A stretch of DNA of 64,000 nucleotides from Oxynema aestuarii AP17. GTDB taxonomy: Bacteria; Cyanobacteriota; Cyanobacteriia; Cyanobacteriales; Laspinemataceae. Positions 45,096-54,965 of this stretch are shown here, one piece after another (the first letter of the stretch is position 1; every line of letters begins with the position of its first letter). The position numbers were made by a program, and so were the translations under genes. Where the stretch lies: contig NZ_CP051167.1 in the NCBI RefSeq assembly GCF_012295525.1, forward strand, positions 2,294,001 through 2,358,000, written 5' to 3'. The notes under the pieces are model-generated. The model did not search any database. It saw only the letters and a program-made list of their open reading frames with translations, and was not told where the DNA came from.

Positions 45096-47537
45096 TTGAA
45101 ACGAGCATTTCCGAAAAAGATGAAGCCTGTTTCCCTCCCTGTTGCCGACACTGCGGCGATCGGGGGTGAGAACAAACAGGCGGTTTCCGGCCCCCGCAGG
45201 GCCCGTACCTCGGCGGCCATGCTTGGACTTGCCCTTTCAATGGGGGCATCGAGCATCTTGCTCCCCCAACAAAGTGATGGAGCCGTTGCAGCCGAGCCAC
45301 TAGCCGCCGTCGATTCTTCCACTCCTAGAGTTCCTTCTTCCCCCGCCCAAGTTTCCGCATCGGGTGAGGCGGTCAATGAGGACGAAGCTAGAGCCTCCAC
45401 AACTACGGAGGACTCGGCGACATCGAACTCTACAGGAGCAGTTCCGTCGGTGACGTGGGTGACGCCCGTTCGGAGAATGGAAGCCGGGGCCGATCCCGAG
45501 CATAGTCTTCCGGTGAACCCGATAGAGGTCTCGAACAGTCCATCCCTTCGAGTTCCGTCCGCCGAAGCGGCGATCGCCGAACCCGTCGATCCTCTCGGTT
45601 CCGGTGTGGGCGAAGTCACGACAGAGCTGAGATTCCAACAGGAAAACGCCTTAGAGAATTTACGCCTCAAACGTAGCCGCCTGCAAAACTCCCTGGATCG
45701 GTTCGAGTCCCAGGGGGAAGAGATCGCCACCCCTCAAGAGCAACACGAAACTAGCGGCACCCTGACGGTCGAACCCGTCAACCCGATCGCTCCCGTGTCT
45801 CCCTTGGCGTCGGAGTCGCCGAGCGAACCGGAAACGAACCGCACCCGCGATCGCCTCCCGAGTTTGGAAGACGTCCCCACTGACAACGAAGGGGAAACCG
45901 AAGCCGTCTCTCCCGAAAGCGCGATCGTCGCCCCGACAATTGACGAGCCGACGGCAACCCACGAAGACACCGGACGGGTTCGTGCTTCAAGTTTGCAACT
46001 TCCCAATCGGATCGAGCGCGCGTCACAAGCCGCTCGGGATAGCGCCAACGCCGTCGAAGAACCGGACTTAAACAACGCCATTATTATCGAGCCGGAAGCC
46101 ACCGACGTCGCCGCCTCGAAAATTTACCAAGTCAATCCGGGAGATACCCTCGACGAGATCGCACACAATAACGGTATTTCCCCCGTCGATTTAATTGCGA
46201 AAAACCGTCTGAGCGATCCGAACTTTATCAAAGTCGATCAGAAACTGAAGATTCCTCTGCTTTCCGAGGAAAACGCCGCTCAAAAACAGCTCGACACTTC
46301 AGAAAAAGAAGAGCTGGCAACCCCTTCTCTACCGATCGGCTATAGCGGTTTCCAAGCCGCAACCCCCTCTACCGAAAACTTGGAATTGCCTGCTGCGATC
46401 GCGCGCAGCTCCGAGGTCGAGATCGCCGACACTTCCACGGTCGAAGAAAGCGATCGCTTGCAGACCACCGCATCGGCCCGCGTCGATCTGCCCTTAATCT
46501 CCGGGTTGAGTCCGTCGGAACCCGTCGGTCCGATCGCCACCCCCTCCCTCGTGGAAAACCCGATCGCCTTAGAGCCGGAAGCTTCCAAAAAAGGCGATAA
46601 AATCGACGGATTGCTCTCGGACATCGACAAGTTGCGCGACAAATATCGCAACCAAAATGCCGAGTTGGGAACCGCTAGCGAGACCGAAACCGAAGAACCT
46701 ACGGGAGATAACGTCGCTTTCGGCGATCGCGAAGGGCGATCGGCAAACAGCGAATCCACCGCCAACTACTACGTTGACGGCTTGCGGGCCGAAATCGAAC
46801 GCCTGCGCGAAAAATATCGCACTGAAAACGCCGAACTCGACGTTTCCTTAGACGCAGACGCCGAAAACGAATCCGCAGCAAGCCAACTCCCCGGACGGCA
46901 GCGCAACCCCGAATTCGACGGCGTGCAAAGCGATCGCTCCGTTCCCAATCCCGGAACCCAATCCACCCCCGACACCACCGCCCTTCCGGTGCCGAGTGCG
47001 GATCCTAGAGAACGGGAACAACAGACGATCGCCGCCGCTCCCCTAGATCCGGAAACCTACGCCCCGATCGTGCAACCCACCATCGGTCAGACCGTTTACC
47101 CGTCATTGCCGCCCTTAAAAGGCCCCGAAAACTATCTTCCCGACGCTCCAGCGCGCTTTAACGGCTATACCTGGCCTGCCCAAGGGGTTTTAAGTTCGGG
47201 CTACGGCTGGCGCTGGGGACGGATGCATAAAGGCATCGACATCGCCGGACCGATCGGCACCCCGATTTATGCCGCCGCCGATGGGATCGTCACCTTTGCC
47301 GGATGGAACGCGGGCGGTTACGGTAACTTAGTCGAAATCGAACATCCCGACGGCAGTTTGACCCTGTACGCCCACAATCACCGCATTTTGGTTCGCGAAG
47401 GCCAAAATGTCTCTCAAGGCGAGCAAGTGGCCGAAATGGGCAGCACGGGCTTCAGTACCGGACCCCACCTGCACTTCGAGATTCATCCTGCCGGACAAGG
47501 TGCCGTCAATCCGATTGCCTATCTACCTGCGGAATAA
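45096..47537 (+). CDS. LysM and M23 peptidase family protein
   Basis: 813 residues from TTG at 45096, chosen because AGGAGG lies 7 nt upstream; the longer frame from 45018 lacks a ribosome site. Basic N-terminus, then a hydrophobic stretch (~48-70) and a long low-complexity Glu/Ser/Pro region. One LysM (~342-388, 'IYQVNPGDTLDEIAHNNGIS'). Two copies of a short helical motif ('DIDKLRDKYRNQNAEL' / 'EIERLREKYRTENAEL'). C-terminal M23 domain (~700-812) with 'GRMHKGIDIAGPIGTPIYAA' and the zinc ligand motif 'GPHLHFEIHP'. The His and Asp of HxxxD and HLH are present, so an active peptidoglycan endopeptidase is likely, probably for cell elongation or division. Confidence 0.9.
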   Translation: MKRAFPKKMKPVSLPVADTAAIGGENKQAVSGPRRARTSAAMLGLALSMGASSILLPQQSDGAVAAEPLAAVDSSTPRVPSSPAQVSASGEAVNEDEARASTTTEDSATSNSTGAVPSVTWVTPVRRMEAGADPEHSLPVNPIEVSNSPSLRVPSAEAAIAEPVDPLGSGVGEVTTELRFQQENALENLRLKRSRLQNSLDRFESQGEEIATPQEQHETSGTLTVEPVNPIAPVSPLASESPSEPETNRTRDRLPSLEDVPTDNEGETEAVSPESAIVAPTIDEPTATHEDTGRVRASSLQLPNRIERASQAARDSANAVEEPDLNNAIIIEPEATDVAASKIYQVNPGDTLDEIAHNNGISPVDLIAKNRLSDPNFIKVDQKLKIPLLSEENAAQKQLDTSEKEELATPSLPIGYSGFQAATPSTENLELPAAIARSSEVEIADTSTVEESDRLQTTASARVDLPLISGLSPSEPVGPIATPSLVENPIALEPEASKKGDKIDGLLSDIDKLRDKYRNQNAELGTASETETEEPTGDNVAFGDREGRSANSESTANYYVDGLRAEIERLREKYRTENAELDVSLDADAENESAASQLPGRQRNPEFDGVQSDRSVPNPGTQSTPDTTALPVPSADPREREQQTIAAAPLDPETYAPIVQPTIGQTVYPSLPPLKGPENYLPDAPARFNGYTWPAQGVLSSGYGWRWGRMHKGIDIAGPIGTPIYAAADGIVTFAGWNAGGYGNLVEIEHPDGSLTLYAHNHRILVREGQNVSQGEQVAEMGSTGFSTGPHLHFEIHPAGQGAVNPIAYLPAE

Positions 47538-47566
47538 GCTGCGCAATAACCATAAGGGCGATTGAT

Positions 47567-47661
47567 TGGCATTTGCTCTCTATACGCTGTCATCAGAGGG
47601 AGATCGTGTTAGCAAATGCTTCCCGGGATGGGTACTCGGCCCATCCCCTCTCCAAATGCCA
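47567..47661 (+). other. Structured 3' region after M23 gene
   Basis: Stem TGGCATTTG (47567-47575) with CAAATGCCA (47653-47661), enclosing GGGATGGG/CCCATCCC (47625-47647). GCATTTGC can alternatively pair with GCAAATGC (47612-47619), so two structures exclude each other. Confidence 0.45.
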
Positions 47662-47696
47662 TTGGAGTAAAAAAGTTGATAGATCATCGAGATCTT

Positions 47697-47721
47697 AAAA
47701 GGGAGCCACCTGGCTCCCTTT
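47697..47721. terminator. Bidirectional terminator
   Basis: AAAAGGGAGCCACCTGGCTCCCTTT: 7-bp G:C-rich stem flanked by A and T runs, between convergent genes. Confidence 0.75.
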
Positions 47722-47766
47722 GACGATTGCAGGGCAATTTGGAGGGCGAATTTTGCGAGGGACGTT

Positions 47767-48054
47767 TTATTTTTCGATCGCCCGTACCGCCTGCCTGAAT
47801 CCCAAGACAATTAAAATATTCGACAGGGTTAAAAAGATTTCCGCACTGCCGTGTAAAACGTCAATATTGGCCAAACTTTCTCCATAAGCCACTTTTGCAT
47901 AAATTCCGGCGGGAATGGTCACCGCCACAAAGACTAAAGTCCCGTAAAAGCCGATCAGGGCTAACCGGGGCATTTGACCGGAACGGGTGAGAAACCATAA
48001 AAAGCCGAGGTAAGGAAAGAGGGAAATTGCAAATAAGTTGTCTTTGGACAGCAT
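47767..48054 (-). CDS. DUF3593 membrane protein
   Basis: 95 residues with about three membrane segments ('LFAISLFPYLGFLWFL', 'LALIGFYGTLVFVAVTIPAG', 'IFLTLSNILIVLGFRQAV'). This matches DUF3593, a family found in cyanobacteria and chloroplast-bearing eukaryotes. It follows the DUF2499 gene by ~50 nt; the pair is conserved and the two products probably act together in the thylakoid or plasma membrane. Function unknown. Confidence 0.85.
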   Translation of the reverse strand: MLSKDNLFAISLFPYLGFLWFLTRSGQMPRLALIGFYGTLVFVAVTIPAGIYAKVAYGESLANIDVLHGSAEIFLTLSNILIVLGFRQAVRAIEK

Positions 48055-48103
48055 GAATCCTTAAACCATTGATTTTGCCAGACAATACCCGTCCGTTCGC
48101 CCG

Positions 48104-48430
48104 TCAATCGGAATCGGAAGCGGAATCGGTGTTTGTTTGTTTTGTTTGTCGCCAAATCCACCACGCCGCCCCACACAGGGTGCAGTTTCCTAAAACCGTC
48201 ATCGACGCTTGTAAGGTGACTAGCCAAGCCAGATCGAGGGGATTGTCAAAATAATGCCAGGTACAGGCACACATGGCACTGACTAAAGCGGGTAACATCG
48301 CCGCCGCCAGTCCCCACCAATAGCGATTGCCCGTAATTTCGCCATACCGCCAGATCAACCAAATTGCGGCTATCCATTCGATGACGCTGGAAACGTGAAC
48401 CATCCAGGTTGGAATTGATAAAGCGTGCAC
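48104..48430 (-). CDS. DUF2499 membrane protein
   Basis: 108 residues with about three membrane segments; 'LSIPTWMVHVSSVIEWIAAI' and 'MLPALVSAMCACTWHYFDNP' are the DUF2499 hallmark. Cyanobacteria/plastid-restricted. Upstream partner of the DUF3593 gene. The tail is acidic and Ser/Asp-rich. Upstream DNA carries TTTAGAG tandem repeats. Function unknown; conservation in plastids suggests a photosynthesis-related role. Confidence 0.85.
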   Translation of the reverse strand: MHALSIPTWMVHVSSVIEWIAAIWLIWRYGEITGNRYWWGLAAAMLPALVSAMCACTWHYFDNPLDLAWLVTLQASMTVLGNCTLCGAAWWIWRQTKQTNTDSASDSD

Positions 48431-48616
48431 GATCGGTGTTTAGAGTTTAGAGGTTTTAGAGTTTAGAGTTTAGATCTTAGACCTTTTTGGAACGGGCGGG
48501 CGATCGATCGGCGTGGATCCCCCGTACCGATCGCCAGACCGTTTCGATCGGTGCCGTTATGGGTTATGTGTAGAGTCTACGAGACAACATCGATCGCAAA
48601 GGGAGTAAACCAGATC

Positions 48617-49678
48617 GTGGGGCAAATTCGGGCGGTATTGTGCGGCTATTACGGTAAAGGAAACGCGGGAGATGAGGCCCTGTTAGCCTCCTTGTTGCAA
48701 ATGTTGCCCCCGGAGGTCACCCCGGTGGTCTTGTCTGGGGATCCGCAGGCGACCCGCGATCGCTACGGCGTCCAAGCCACCAACCGCATGTCTGCAATCC
48801 GCGTCTGGCAAGCTTTGCGGCGATCGCAGGTCTTTATTTGGGGCGGCGGCAGCTTAATTCAAGACGCCACCAGCTTCACCAGTCCCCTGTACTATGCCGG
48901 ATTGATGGGCTTGGCGCAACAGTTGGGCTTAACAACGATCGCCTGGGCCCAAGGAATCGGCCCGTTAGAGCGATCGTTCGTCCGCCAAATCGCCCGTCAC
49001 GCCTTCCGAGGGTGTGACGCCGTCAGCGTTAGGGACGCCCGTTCCGCCCAGTTTCTCGTCGATTGGCAGGTTCCCTTCACCCTCGCCCCCGATCCGGTCT
49101 GGGCCCTCGACTCCAAACCCGTCGAGGGATTGTGGGATATTCCGGCCCCTCGGGTCGCCGTCAACTTGCGATCGCACCGCCATTTGACCCCCGAACGCCT
49201 GGAAATCCTCACCCAGGCGATCGCCCAATTCCAAAAAGCTACCGATACCTTTATTCTGCTCGTTCCCTTTCAAGCTTCTCAAGATTTGGCGATCGCCCAA
49301 ACGATTCACGCCCGACTTCCCGAAGTGAGTTCTATCTACAATCTCGACGATCCACGACAAATCAAAGGATTGTTTCGCGGCGTGGAAATGGCGATCGGAA
49401 TGCGTTTTCACAGTCTGATTATGGCCGCCGCCGAACATTGTCGCTGTTTCGCCCTCAGCTACGATCCAAAAGTCAGCCAACTGATTGCCGATTTAAACCT
49501 TCCCGGTTGGGAATTATCCGACTTACCCACCGATCCTAACACCATTGCCGAAGCCTGGATCGAACATTACGCCAACGGCGATCGCCTCAACGAAATCTCA
49601 ATTCATTCCCTCGTCGATCGCTCCTTGATTCATCGACAAATTTTGTGTAAAGGCATGGAGAAATTGGGAATTCTATAA
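48617..49678 (+). CDS. csaB: Polysaccharide pyruvyl transferase CsaB
   Basis: 353 residues from GTG at 48617 ('MGQIRAVLCGYYGKGNAGDE'), with AAAGGGAG upstream; the family starts near RAVLCGYYG. 'VFIWGGGSLIQDATSFTSPL', 'WAQGIGPLERSFVR', 'GMRFHSLIMAAAEHCR' match the polysaccharide pyruvyl transferase fold. It should add a pyruvate ketal to a cell-wall polysaccharide, which in other bacteria anchors SLH-domain surface proteins. No S-layer gene is in the window. Confidence 0.88.
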   Translation: MGQIRAVLCGYYGKGNAGDEALLASLLQMLPPEVTPVVLSGDPQATRDRYGVQATNRMSAIRVWQALRRSQVFIWGGGSLIQDATSFTSPLYYAGLMGLAQQLGLTTIAWAQGIGPLERSFVRQIARHAFRGCDAVSVRDARSAQFLVDWQVPFTLAPDPVWALDSKPVEGLWDIPAPRVAVNLRSHRHLTPERLEILTQAIAQFQKATDTFILLVPFQASQDLAIAQTIHARLPEVSSIYNLDDPRQIKGLFRGVEMAIGMRFHSLIMAAAEHCRCFALSYDPKVSQLIADLNLPGWELSDLPTDPNTIAEAWIEHYANGDRLNEISIHSLVDRSLIHRQILCKGMEKLGIL

Positions 49679-49747
49679 CTAAGGGACAAGGGAAAAGGCA
49701 TAGAGGTAGAAAGCACAAGGGGGAACCGGGCATATTACCCAGCCTAA

Positions 49748-50770
<1,023 letters not shown>

Positions 50771-50775
50771 TTTTT

Positions 50776-50961
50776 AGAGGCTGGTTACAAAATAAACATT
50801 AACAGCCCTATTTGAGAGGAGGCAACCGCAGGATCGTCAAACGATAGATGGCAACCATCAGGTTACCCTAACTCTCTCTTTCTATTGTGGCTTGTAGGGG
50901 TTGGTTAACCAAACCCCTACTAAATTTTTTGATATTTTCTTTCTAAACAGTCTTTTACCGC
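50776..50961 (+). mobile_element. IS630-like MITE, copy 1
   Basis: ~185-nt element with terminal inverted repeats: left (A)GAGGCTGGTTACAAAATAAA, right ...TTTCTTTCTAAACAGTCTTT. TA flanks both ends. The interior has a GTAGGGGTTGGTTAACC/AAACCCCTAC hairpin. The same element lies inverted at 51898-52071. Confidence 0.7.
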
Positions 50962-51216
50962 ACTGTATTCCGATTAAAATAAAGATAATTTGTTGTTTTA
51001 AATCCTAGGCTATTTTATCAATGTGACAGGATAGTAAGACTATAAAATATCTTCATTTTTAAGTATTTTTAAAACAGGCGATCGCCTTTCCCCGATTGAT
51101 TGTTTGTTTTTCAAACCAGCAAATCTATCCTTGACAAGATCTAGATCGATCTCAGAGAATAATAGACTCTAACAAATCGATCGCCTAAACGAAGTTTTAG
51201 CAGGAGAAACTCTGGA
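50962..51216. other. AT-rich upstream region of trmB
   Basis: No gene seen; strongly AT-rich. Probably the trmB promoter. Confidence 0.4.
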
Positions 51217-51852
51217 GTGGGACGGGTACGAGTTCGCCAACATGTCAATCCTTTGAGTAAAGCTTACCAAACTCCGGTTACGCCGCCGGATTGGTCCGAG
51301 ATTTACACCGACATAACGAAACCTTTGCATCTCGATATTGGTTCTGCTGGCGGCGGCTTTTTATTGGAAATGGCCCAACTCGAACCGGACTGGAATTATT
51401 TAGGTTTAGAAATTCGCCAACCGCTTGTAGAAAGATCCCTGAGTCTCCGGGATGAAAAGGAACTTCAAAACCTTCATTATATCTTCTGCAATGTCAATAA
51501 TTCGTTTAAACCCTTAGTAGACTCTCTACCGAAAGGAGTTTTAACAAGAATTTCGATACAGTTTCCCGATCCTTGGTTTAAAAAGCGACACCAAAAACGG
51601 CGGGTTGTCACGCCGGAGTTTGTGGAAGAATTAGCAAATGAGATTGAATCCGGTGTCGAAATTTTCCTGCAATCTGACGTGTATGAGGTGGAAGTTGAAA
51701 TGCGCGATCGCTTTGCGGAACATCCGGCATTTTTTCAGCCTCATGGCGAACGATGGTTATCGAACAATCTGTTCCCCGTAGCGACGGAACGAGAACAGTC
51801 AGTATTAGAAAAAGGCGATCCGGTGTATCGGACAATCTTTAGGAAGCGATAG
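51217..51852 (+). CDS. trmB: tRNA (guanine-N7-)-methyltransferase
   Basis: 211 residues from GTG at 51217 ('MGRVRVRQHVNPLSKAYQTP'). Rossmann fold with the SAM loop 'LDIGSAGGGFLLEMAQLEP', 'LGLEIRQPLVE' and the signature 'ISIQFPDPWFKKRHQKRRVV'. It makes m7G46 in tRNA. The SAM loop reads GSAGGG where most homologues have a GxGxG form. Both sides carry inverted copies of a MITE. Confidence 0.94.
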   Translation: MGRVRVRQHVNPLSKAYQTPVTPPDWSEIYTDITKPLHLDIGSAGGGFLLEMAQLEPDWNYLGLEIRQPLVERSLSLRDEKELQNLHYIFCNVNNSFKPLVDSLPKGVLTRISIQFPDPWFKKRHQKRRVVTPEFVEELANEIESGVEIFLQSDVYEVEVEMRDRFAEHPAFFQPHGERWLSNNLFPVATEREQSVLEKGDPVYRTIFRKR

Positions 51853-51897
51853 AAAGAGAAAGCTTGTAGGTCGGGAGTTTCGATCGCTTAAACGTCT

Positions 51898-52071
51898 GTA
51901 AGAGACTGTTTATAAAGAAAAAATCGAAAAATTTAGTAGGGGTTTGGTTTCCAAACCCTAGAGAAGTAGGGGTTTGGTTTCTAAATCCTAGTGAAGTTTG
52001 GTTTCCAAACCCCTACCTGGCACTTCCTCTCAAACCGGGTTGTTAATGTTTATTTTCTAAACAGTCTCTAA
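51898..52071 (-). mobile_element. IS630-like MITE, copy 2 (inverted)
   Basis: Opposite orientation to copy 1; ends AGAGACTGTTTATAAAG and ...TTCTAAACAGTCTC, each next to TA. The interior has three tandem ~30-nt units based on GTAGGGGTTTGGTTTCC, each able to fold back, so copy 2 has expanded internally relative to copy 1. Confidence 0.75.
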
Positions 52072-52130
52072 GGGTTACTGTTTCTATCTAAAATCTAAAC
52101 GCGAATTTTTTTTAGGTTAGAGTACTTGAG

Positions 52131-53567
52131 TTAAATCCACGAGGGTAACCACATTCTCATTTGCCATTGTTTGAGGGAAATGGGTAATCCTAAATAGACG
52201 GGAAGCCAGAAGCAAAAGGCGATCGCGATCGCCCCAATGGCAACGATCGCTAAAACTCGTAAATAGGGACGATCGCTGTGCAACCATAAATCGACAAACC
52301 AGGCGATCGCCATAAACGAAAATACGGACGCACTCATATAATGATATAAAAATGTACAGCGAGTGACGATCGCCCAAGGTAGCCAATTTGCTAAATAATT
52401 CCCACCTAAATAAATCCCGATCCAATCGTAAGCGATCGCGGAATCTTGGGGCGATCGCCAATGCTGCCAACAGCGATAGGCGATCGCGAAAATTAAAATA
52501 AAAATGGCTAATGTAGAAAGCCACGATAACATCGGATTGCCCATGGCGTGAACGGCAAATATGACCGGGGGCGAATTTTCCGGTAAGGGGGGTAATTCCG
52601 GGTTTACGGGTAAATCGCCTCCAGCTTTTTCGTAGTAGTACAACACCGGACGCCACATCACCACCCAACTCAACCAATTGGAACAATAGGGATGAATATC
52701 CGACCCGTTCCCCAAGCGGCGATGGTACCCAAAAATTTGGTCGTGGACTTCTATAAAATCATATTTGGGATTGAGTTGAATATGGGGAATCCAAAATAAA
52801 CTATAGGCGATCGCCGGAATGACAATCAGGGTGAATAGAACCGGGAAAACCTTTAAATTGGCTAACTTTTGTAAGGGGGGAACGGTTAGCATTGAAGGCA
52901 AGGATCGCCGCCACTGCCAAATTTTTGCAGCGATCCAAACGGCGATCGTTCCCAACCAAAACCCTAAACCGTTCCACTTCACCGACGCCGCCGCCCCAAA
53001 AAATACACCTGCCAAAGTCAACCACCGCCAATCGGGTTCTTCAGGTTTAAGAACGGCCCGCAAAAAGGTCCATTGTCCGAGAAGTCCGAAAAAGACAAGA
53101 AATAAGTCGATCAGGGCGTAGCGAGATTCGACGAGTAAGAAGCCGTCGGCGGCGGTAAAACTGGCGGCGAGGAGGGCGAAACTGCGGCGGCGATTGAGTT
53201 GATAGGCGATCGCCCCCACAATAATCGGCAGGAACGATCCGGCGAAGGCATTCGACCAACGATAAGCCCAGGGGGTTAGTAGGGAACCTGTCAGGTCGTC
53301 GATCGGATCGCGATCGAAGGGGAGAAATTGGCCGATCCAAATTCCGAGGGCAATCATATATTTGCCCAGAGGCGGATGGGCGTCAAAAAATGGCGTTTGG
53401 GTCAGATAATGGTTGCCAAATTTGGCAAAATAAATCTCATCAAAGACTAAAGTATTAAAGCGGCTTAACCCCCAAAAGCGTAAGGCGAAAGATACTGCAA
53501 AAATCGCCGCCATAGCGAGAGGAAATGAGGCGGGATGTTCGCTAACTTTTACAAAAAATTTGGCCAT
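52131..53567 (-). CDS. PMT-family (GT39) glycosyltransferase
   Basis: 478 residues, membrane protein with ~9-11 segments. The 'LVFDEIYFAKFGNHYL' Asp-Glu motif in the first loop and 'DAHPPLGKYMI' are the hallmarks of protein O-mannosyltransferases; 'DGFLLVESRYALIDLFLVFF' and 'IHPYCSNWLSWVVMWRPVLY' also fit. It probably transfers a mannosyl residue from a lipid donor to exported proteins or glycolipid at the outer face of the plasma membrane. Donor and target unknown. Confidence 0.88.
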   Translation of the reverse strand: MAKFFVKVSEHPASFPLAMAAIFAVSFALRFWGLSRFNTLVFDEIYFAKFGNHYLTQTPFFDAHPPLGKYMIALGIWIGQFLPFDRDPIDDLTGSLLTPWAYRWSNAFAGSFLPIIVGAIAYQLNRRRSFALLAASFTAADGFLLVESRYALIDLFLVFFGLLGQWTFLRAVLKPEEPDWRWLTLAGVFFGAAASVKWNGLGFWLGTIAVWIAAKIWQWRRSLPSMLTVPPLQKLANLKVFPVLFTLIVIPAIAYSLFWIPHIQLNPKYDFIEVHDQIFGYHRRLGNGSDIHPYCSNWLSWVVMWRPVLYYYEKAGGDLPVNPELPPLPENSPPVIFAVHAMGNPMLSWLSTLAIFILIFAIAYRCWQHWRSPQDSAIAYDWIGIYLGGNYLANWLPWAIVTRCTFLYHYMSASVFSFMAIAWFVDLWLHSDRPYLRVLAIVAIGAIAIAFCFWLPVYLGLPISLKQWQMRMWLPSWI

Positions 53568-53695
53568 GAGTGCAAGTTATCGCGATTCTTCAGATCGGCT
53601 ACAAATCCGTCGGCCCGATTCCCGGTTGGCAACGATCGCGAGATCGGATCCGGGATCGGACGGCGATCGAGAATCTATTGCACGCGGGCGATCGC

Positions 53696-53872
53696 TCACA
53701 TGGGGAGAAAGTCTGCTGGAGTAGCACCCCGCGATCGCACATGCAAGCAAGTGGCTGCATGGGATTGAGGCGATTCTTCTTCCCCGTGGAATAACGGTCC
53801 AATGACGCCGAAGATCAAACCACCAAAAACGATAATTTCAACAATGACCAGTACGGGAGAACGAGAATTCAC
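53696..53872 (-). CDS. Small single-span membrane protein (58 aa)
   Basis: 58 residues from GTG at 53872, preceded by GGAGGGG. Sequence 'VLVIVEIIVFGGLIFGVIG' forms one membrane helix, followed by a His/Glu-containing tail. It begins ~45 nt after the cytochrome b gene on the same strand, so it could be a small subunit of that protein; the tail composition is less convincing. No family recognised. Confidence 0.45.
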   Translation of the reverse strand: MNSRSPVLVIVEIIVFGGLIFGVIGPLFHGEEESPQSHAATCLHVRSRGATPADFLPM

Positions 53873-53918
53873 GATCGCCCCTCCAAGGATGACAAAATCA
53901 ACACGAAACAGACAAAAA

Positions 53919-54515
53919 TTAAGGCTTCCAAATCCGTTGGACTTGCTGCCACCAGGTTTGCGGGGTGTCATTTTCACGCATTCGCCACGACACCATCGAT
54001 CGCATCAGGGCGATGCCGCCAACCCATATTCCAAGTGCGATATGCAAGGCGATGGCAATTCCAACGATAACCCATCCCCACAAATGTATAGTATACCAAA
54101 GCTCCTGTAAATTACCTTGGGGCAACCAGTCTTCTTTCATCATGCGCCCGGAAACAAAGGCAAGGGTCGTGGCGAGGAGGATCAGTGTATTGGCAATCCG
54201 GTGCAAAGCGTAGCGACCGGAGGGGCGATCGAGGTGCTTGAGTTGTCGCCACGAATCGGACTGGATCAAGCGTTTGGAACCGAGATGAAAGCTATAGAGG
54301 GCGAACGGGGGTAGGGTCAACAGCAAACCCACCGCAAAGGTGCCGTGAATGTCGATGGTTCCGGGAATCTCCGGTAGCGGGAGTTGGACGAATCGGCGAT
54401 CGTAGGTATTGTAAACCAGAATCGCACTCAACCACGCACAGAGGACGACCAACGCATTTGCGGCGTGCAGCAGTCGCAATAGGGAGGGTTGATAGGGACG
54501 CGATCGCTCGCTCAT
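53919..54515 (-). CDS. Cytochrome b/b561-type membrane protein
   Basis: 198 residues with four membrane segments carrying His residues suited to bind b hemes: 'LRLLHAANALVVLCAWLSAI', 'IDIHGTFAVGLLLTLPP', 'ALHRIANTLILLATTLAF', 'YTIHLWGWVIVGIAIALHIA'. This resembles prokaryotic cytochrome b561 / Ni,Fe-hydrogenase b-type subunits. Transfers electrons across the membrane to an unknown partner; no dehydrogenase gene is adjacent. Confidence 0.8.
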   Translation of the reverse strand: MSERSRPYQPSLLRLLHAANALVVLCAWLSAILVYNTYDRRFVQLPLPEIPGTIDIHGTFAVGLLLTLPPFALYSFHLGSKRLIQSDSWRQLKHLDRPSGRYALHRIANTLILLATTLAFVSGRMMKEDWLPQGNLQELWYTIHLWGWVIVGIAIALHIALGIWVGGIALMRSMVSWRMRENDTPQTWWQQVQRIWKP

Positions 54516-54965
54516 GAATGTGACCTGTTTGGGATAGACCTTCTCAACATCAGAGAGGATAGCGTGGCGCCTCGGTGAAGGTTACCGGGCGATCGCCAAT
54601 TTGATAACCCTTATACCATATTTGTCAGACTCTCCGGCTTGTCCTCGACTCGGTTCGTGACTCGAAAAGTATCGAACCCGCGATCGCCCTTCAGTGCAAG
54701 GTTTTCTCAGCTTTCAGTTTTCAACACCCCTTTAAACAGATTAGAGGCGCGATCGCTCGCGCCTCTAACAATAAATTCGATAAAATTCAATGTTCGATCG
54801 ATCGGATTGGCGATCGAACTTCAAGGGGAAAATAGACAAAAAAGTAGGCGATATCTTGACAAACCTTGTTTTTTTGAAGTCATAAGAGGAAGGTGGGAAT
54901 TTGACCCGAGCTTCCCCCTATGACTTCACCGGAAACGCGATAATACCCTGCTTATTTCCTTTAAA
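54516..54965. other. Intergenic region
   Basis: No gene supported (a 94-codon frame at 54639 has non-protein composition). A 12-bp inverted repeat TTAGAGGCGCGA/TCGCGCCTCTAA lies at 54741-54768 and may end transcription. Confidence 0.5.

Noticed and set aside
45700-45725. GGTTCGAGTCC resembling a tRNA T-arm
   Set aside because: It lies in frame in the LysM/M23 gene and no acceptor or anticodon stem can be drawn.
54639-54923. 94-codon frame before bicA 3' end
   Set aside because: No ribosome site or family; contains a palindromic repeat.
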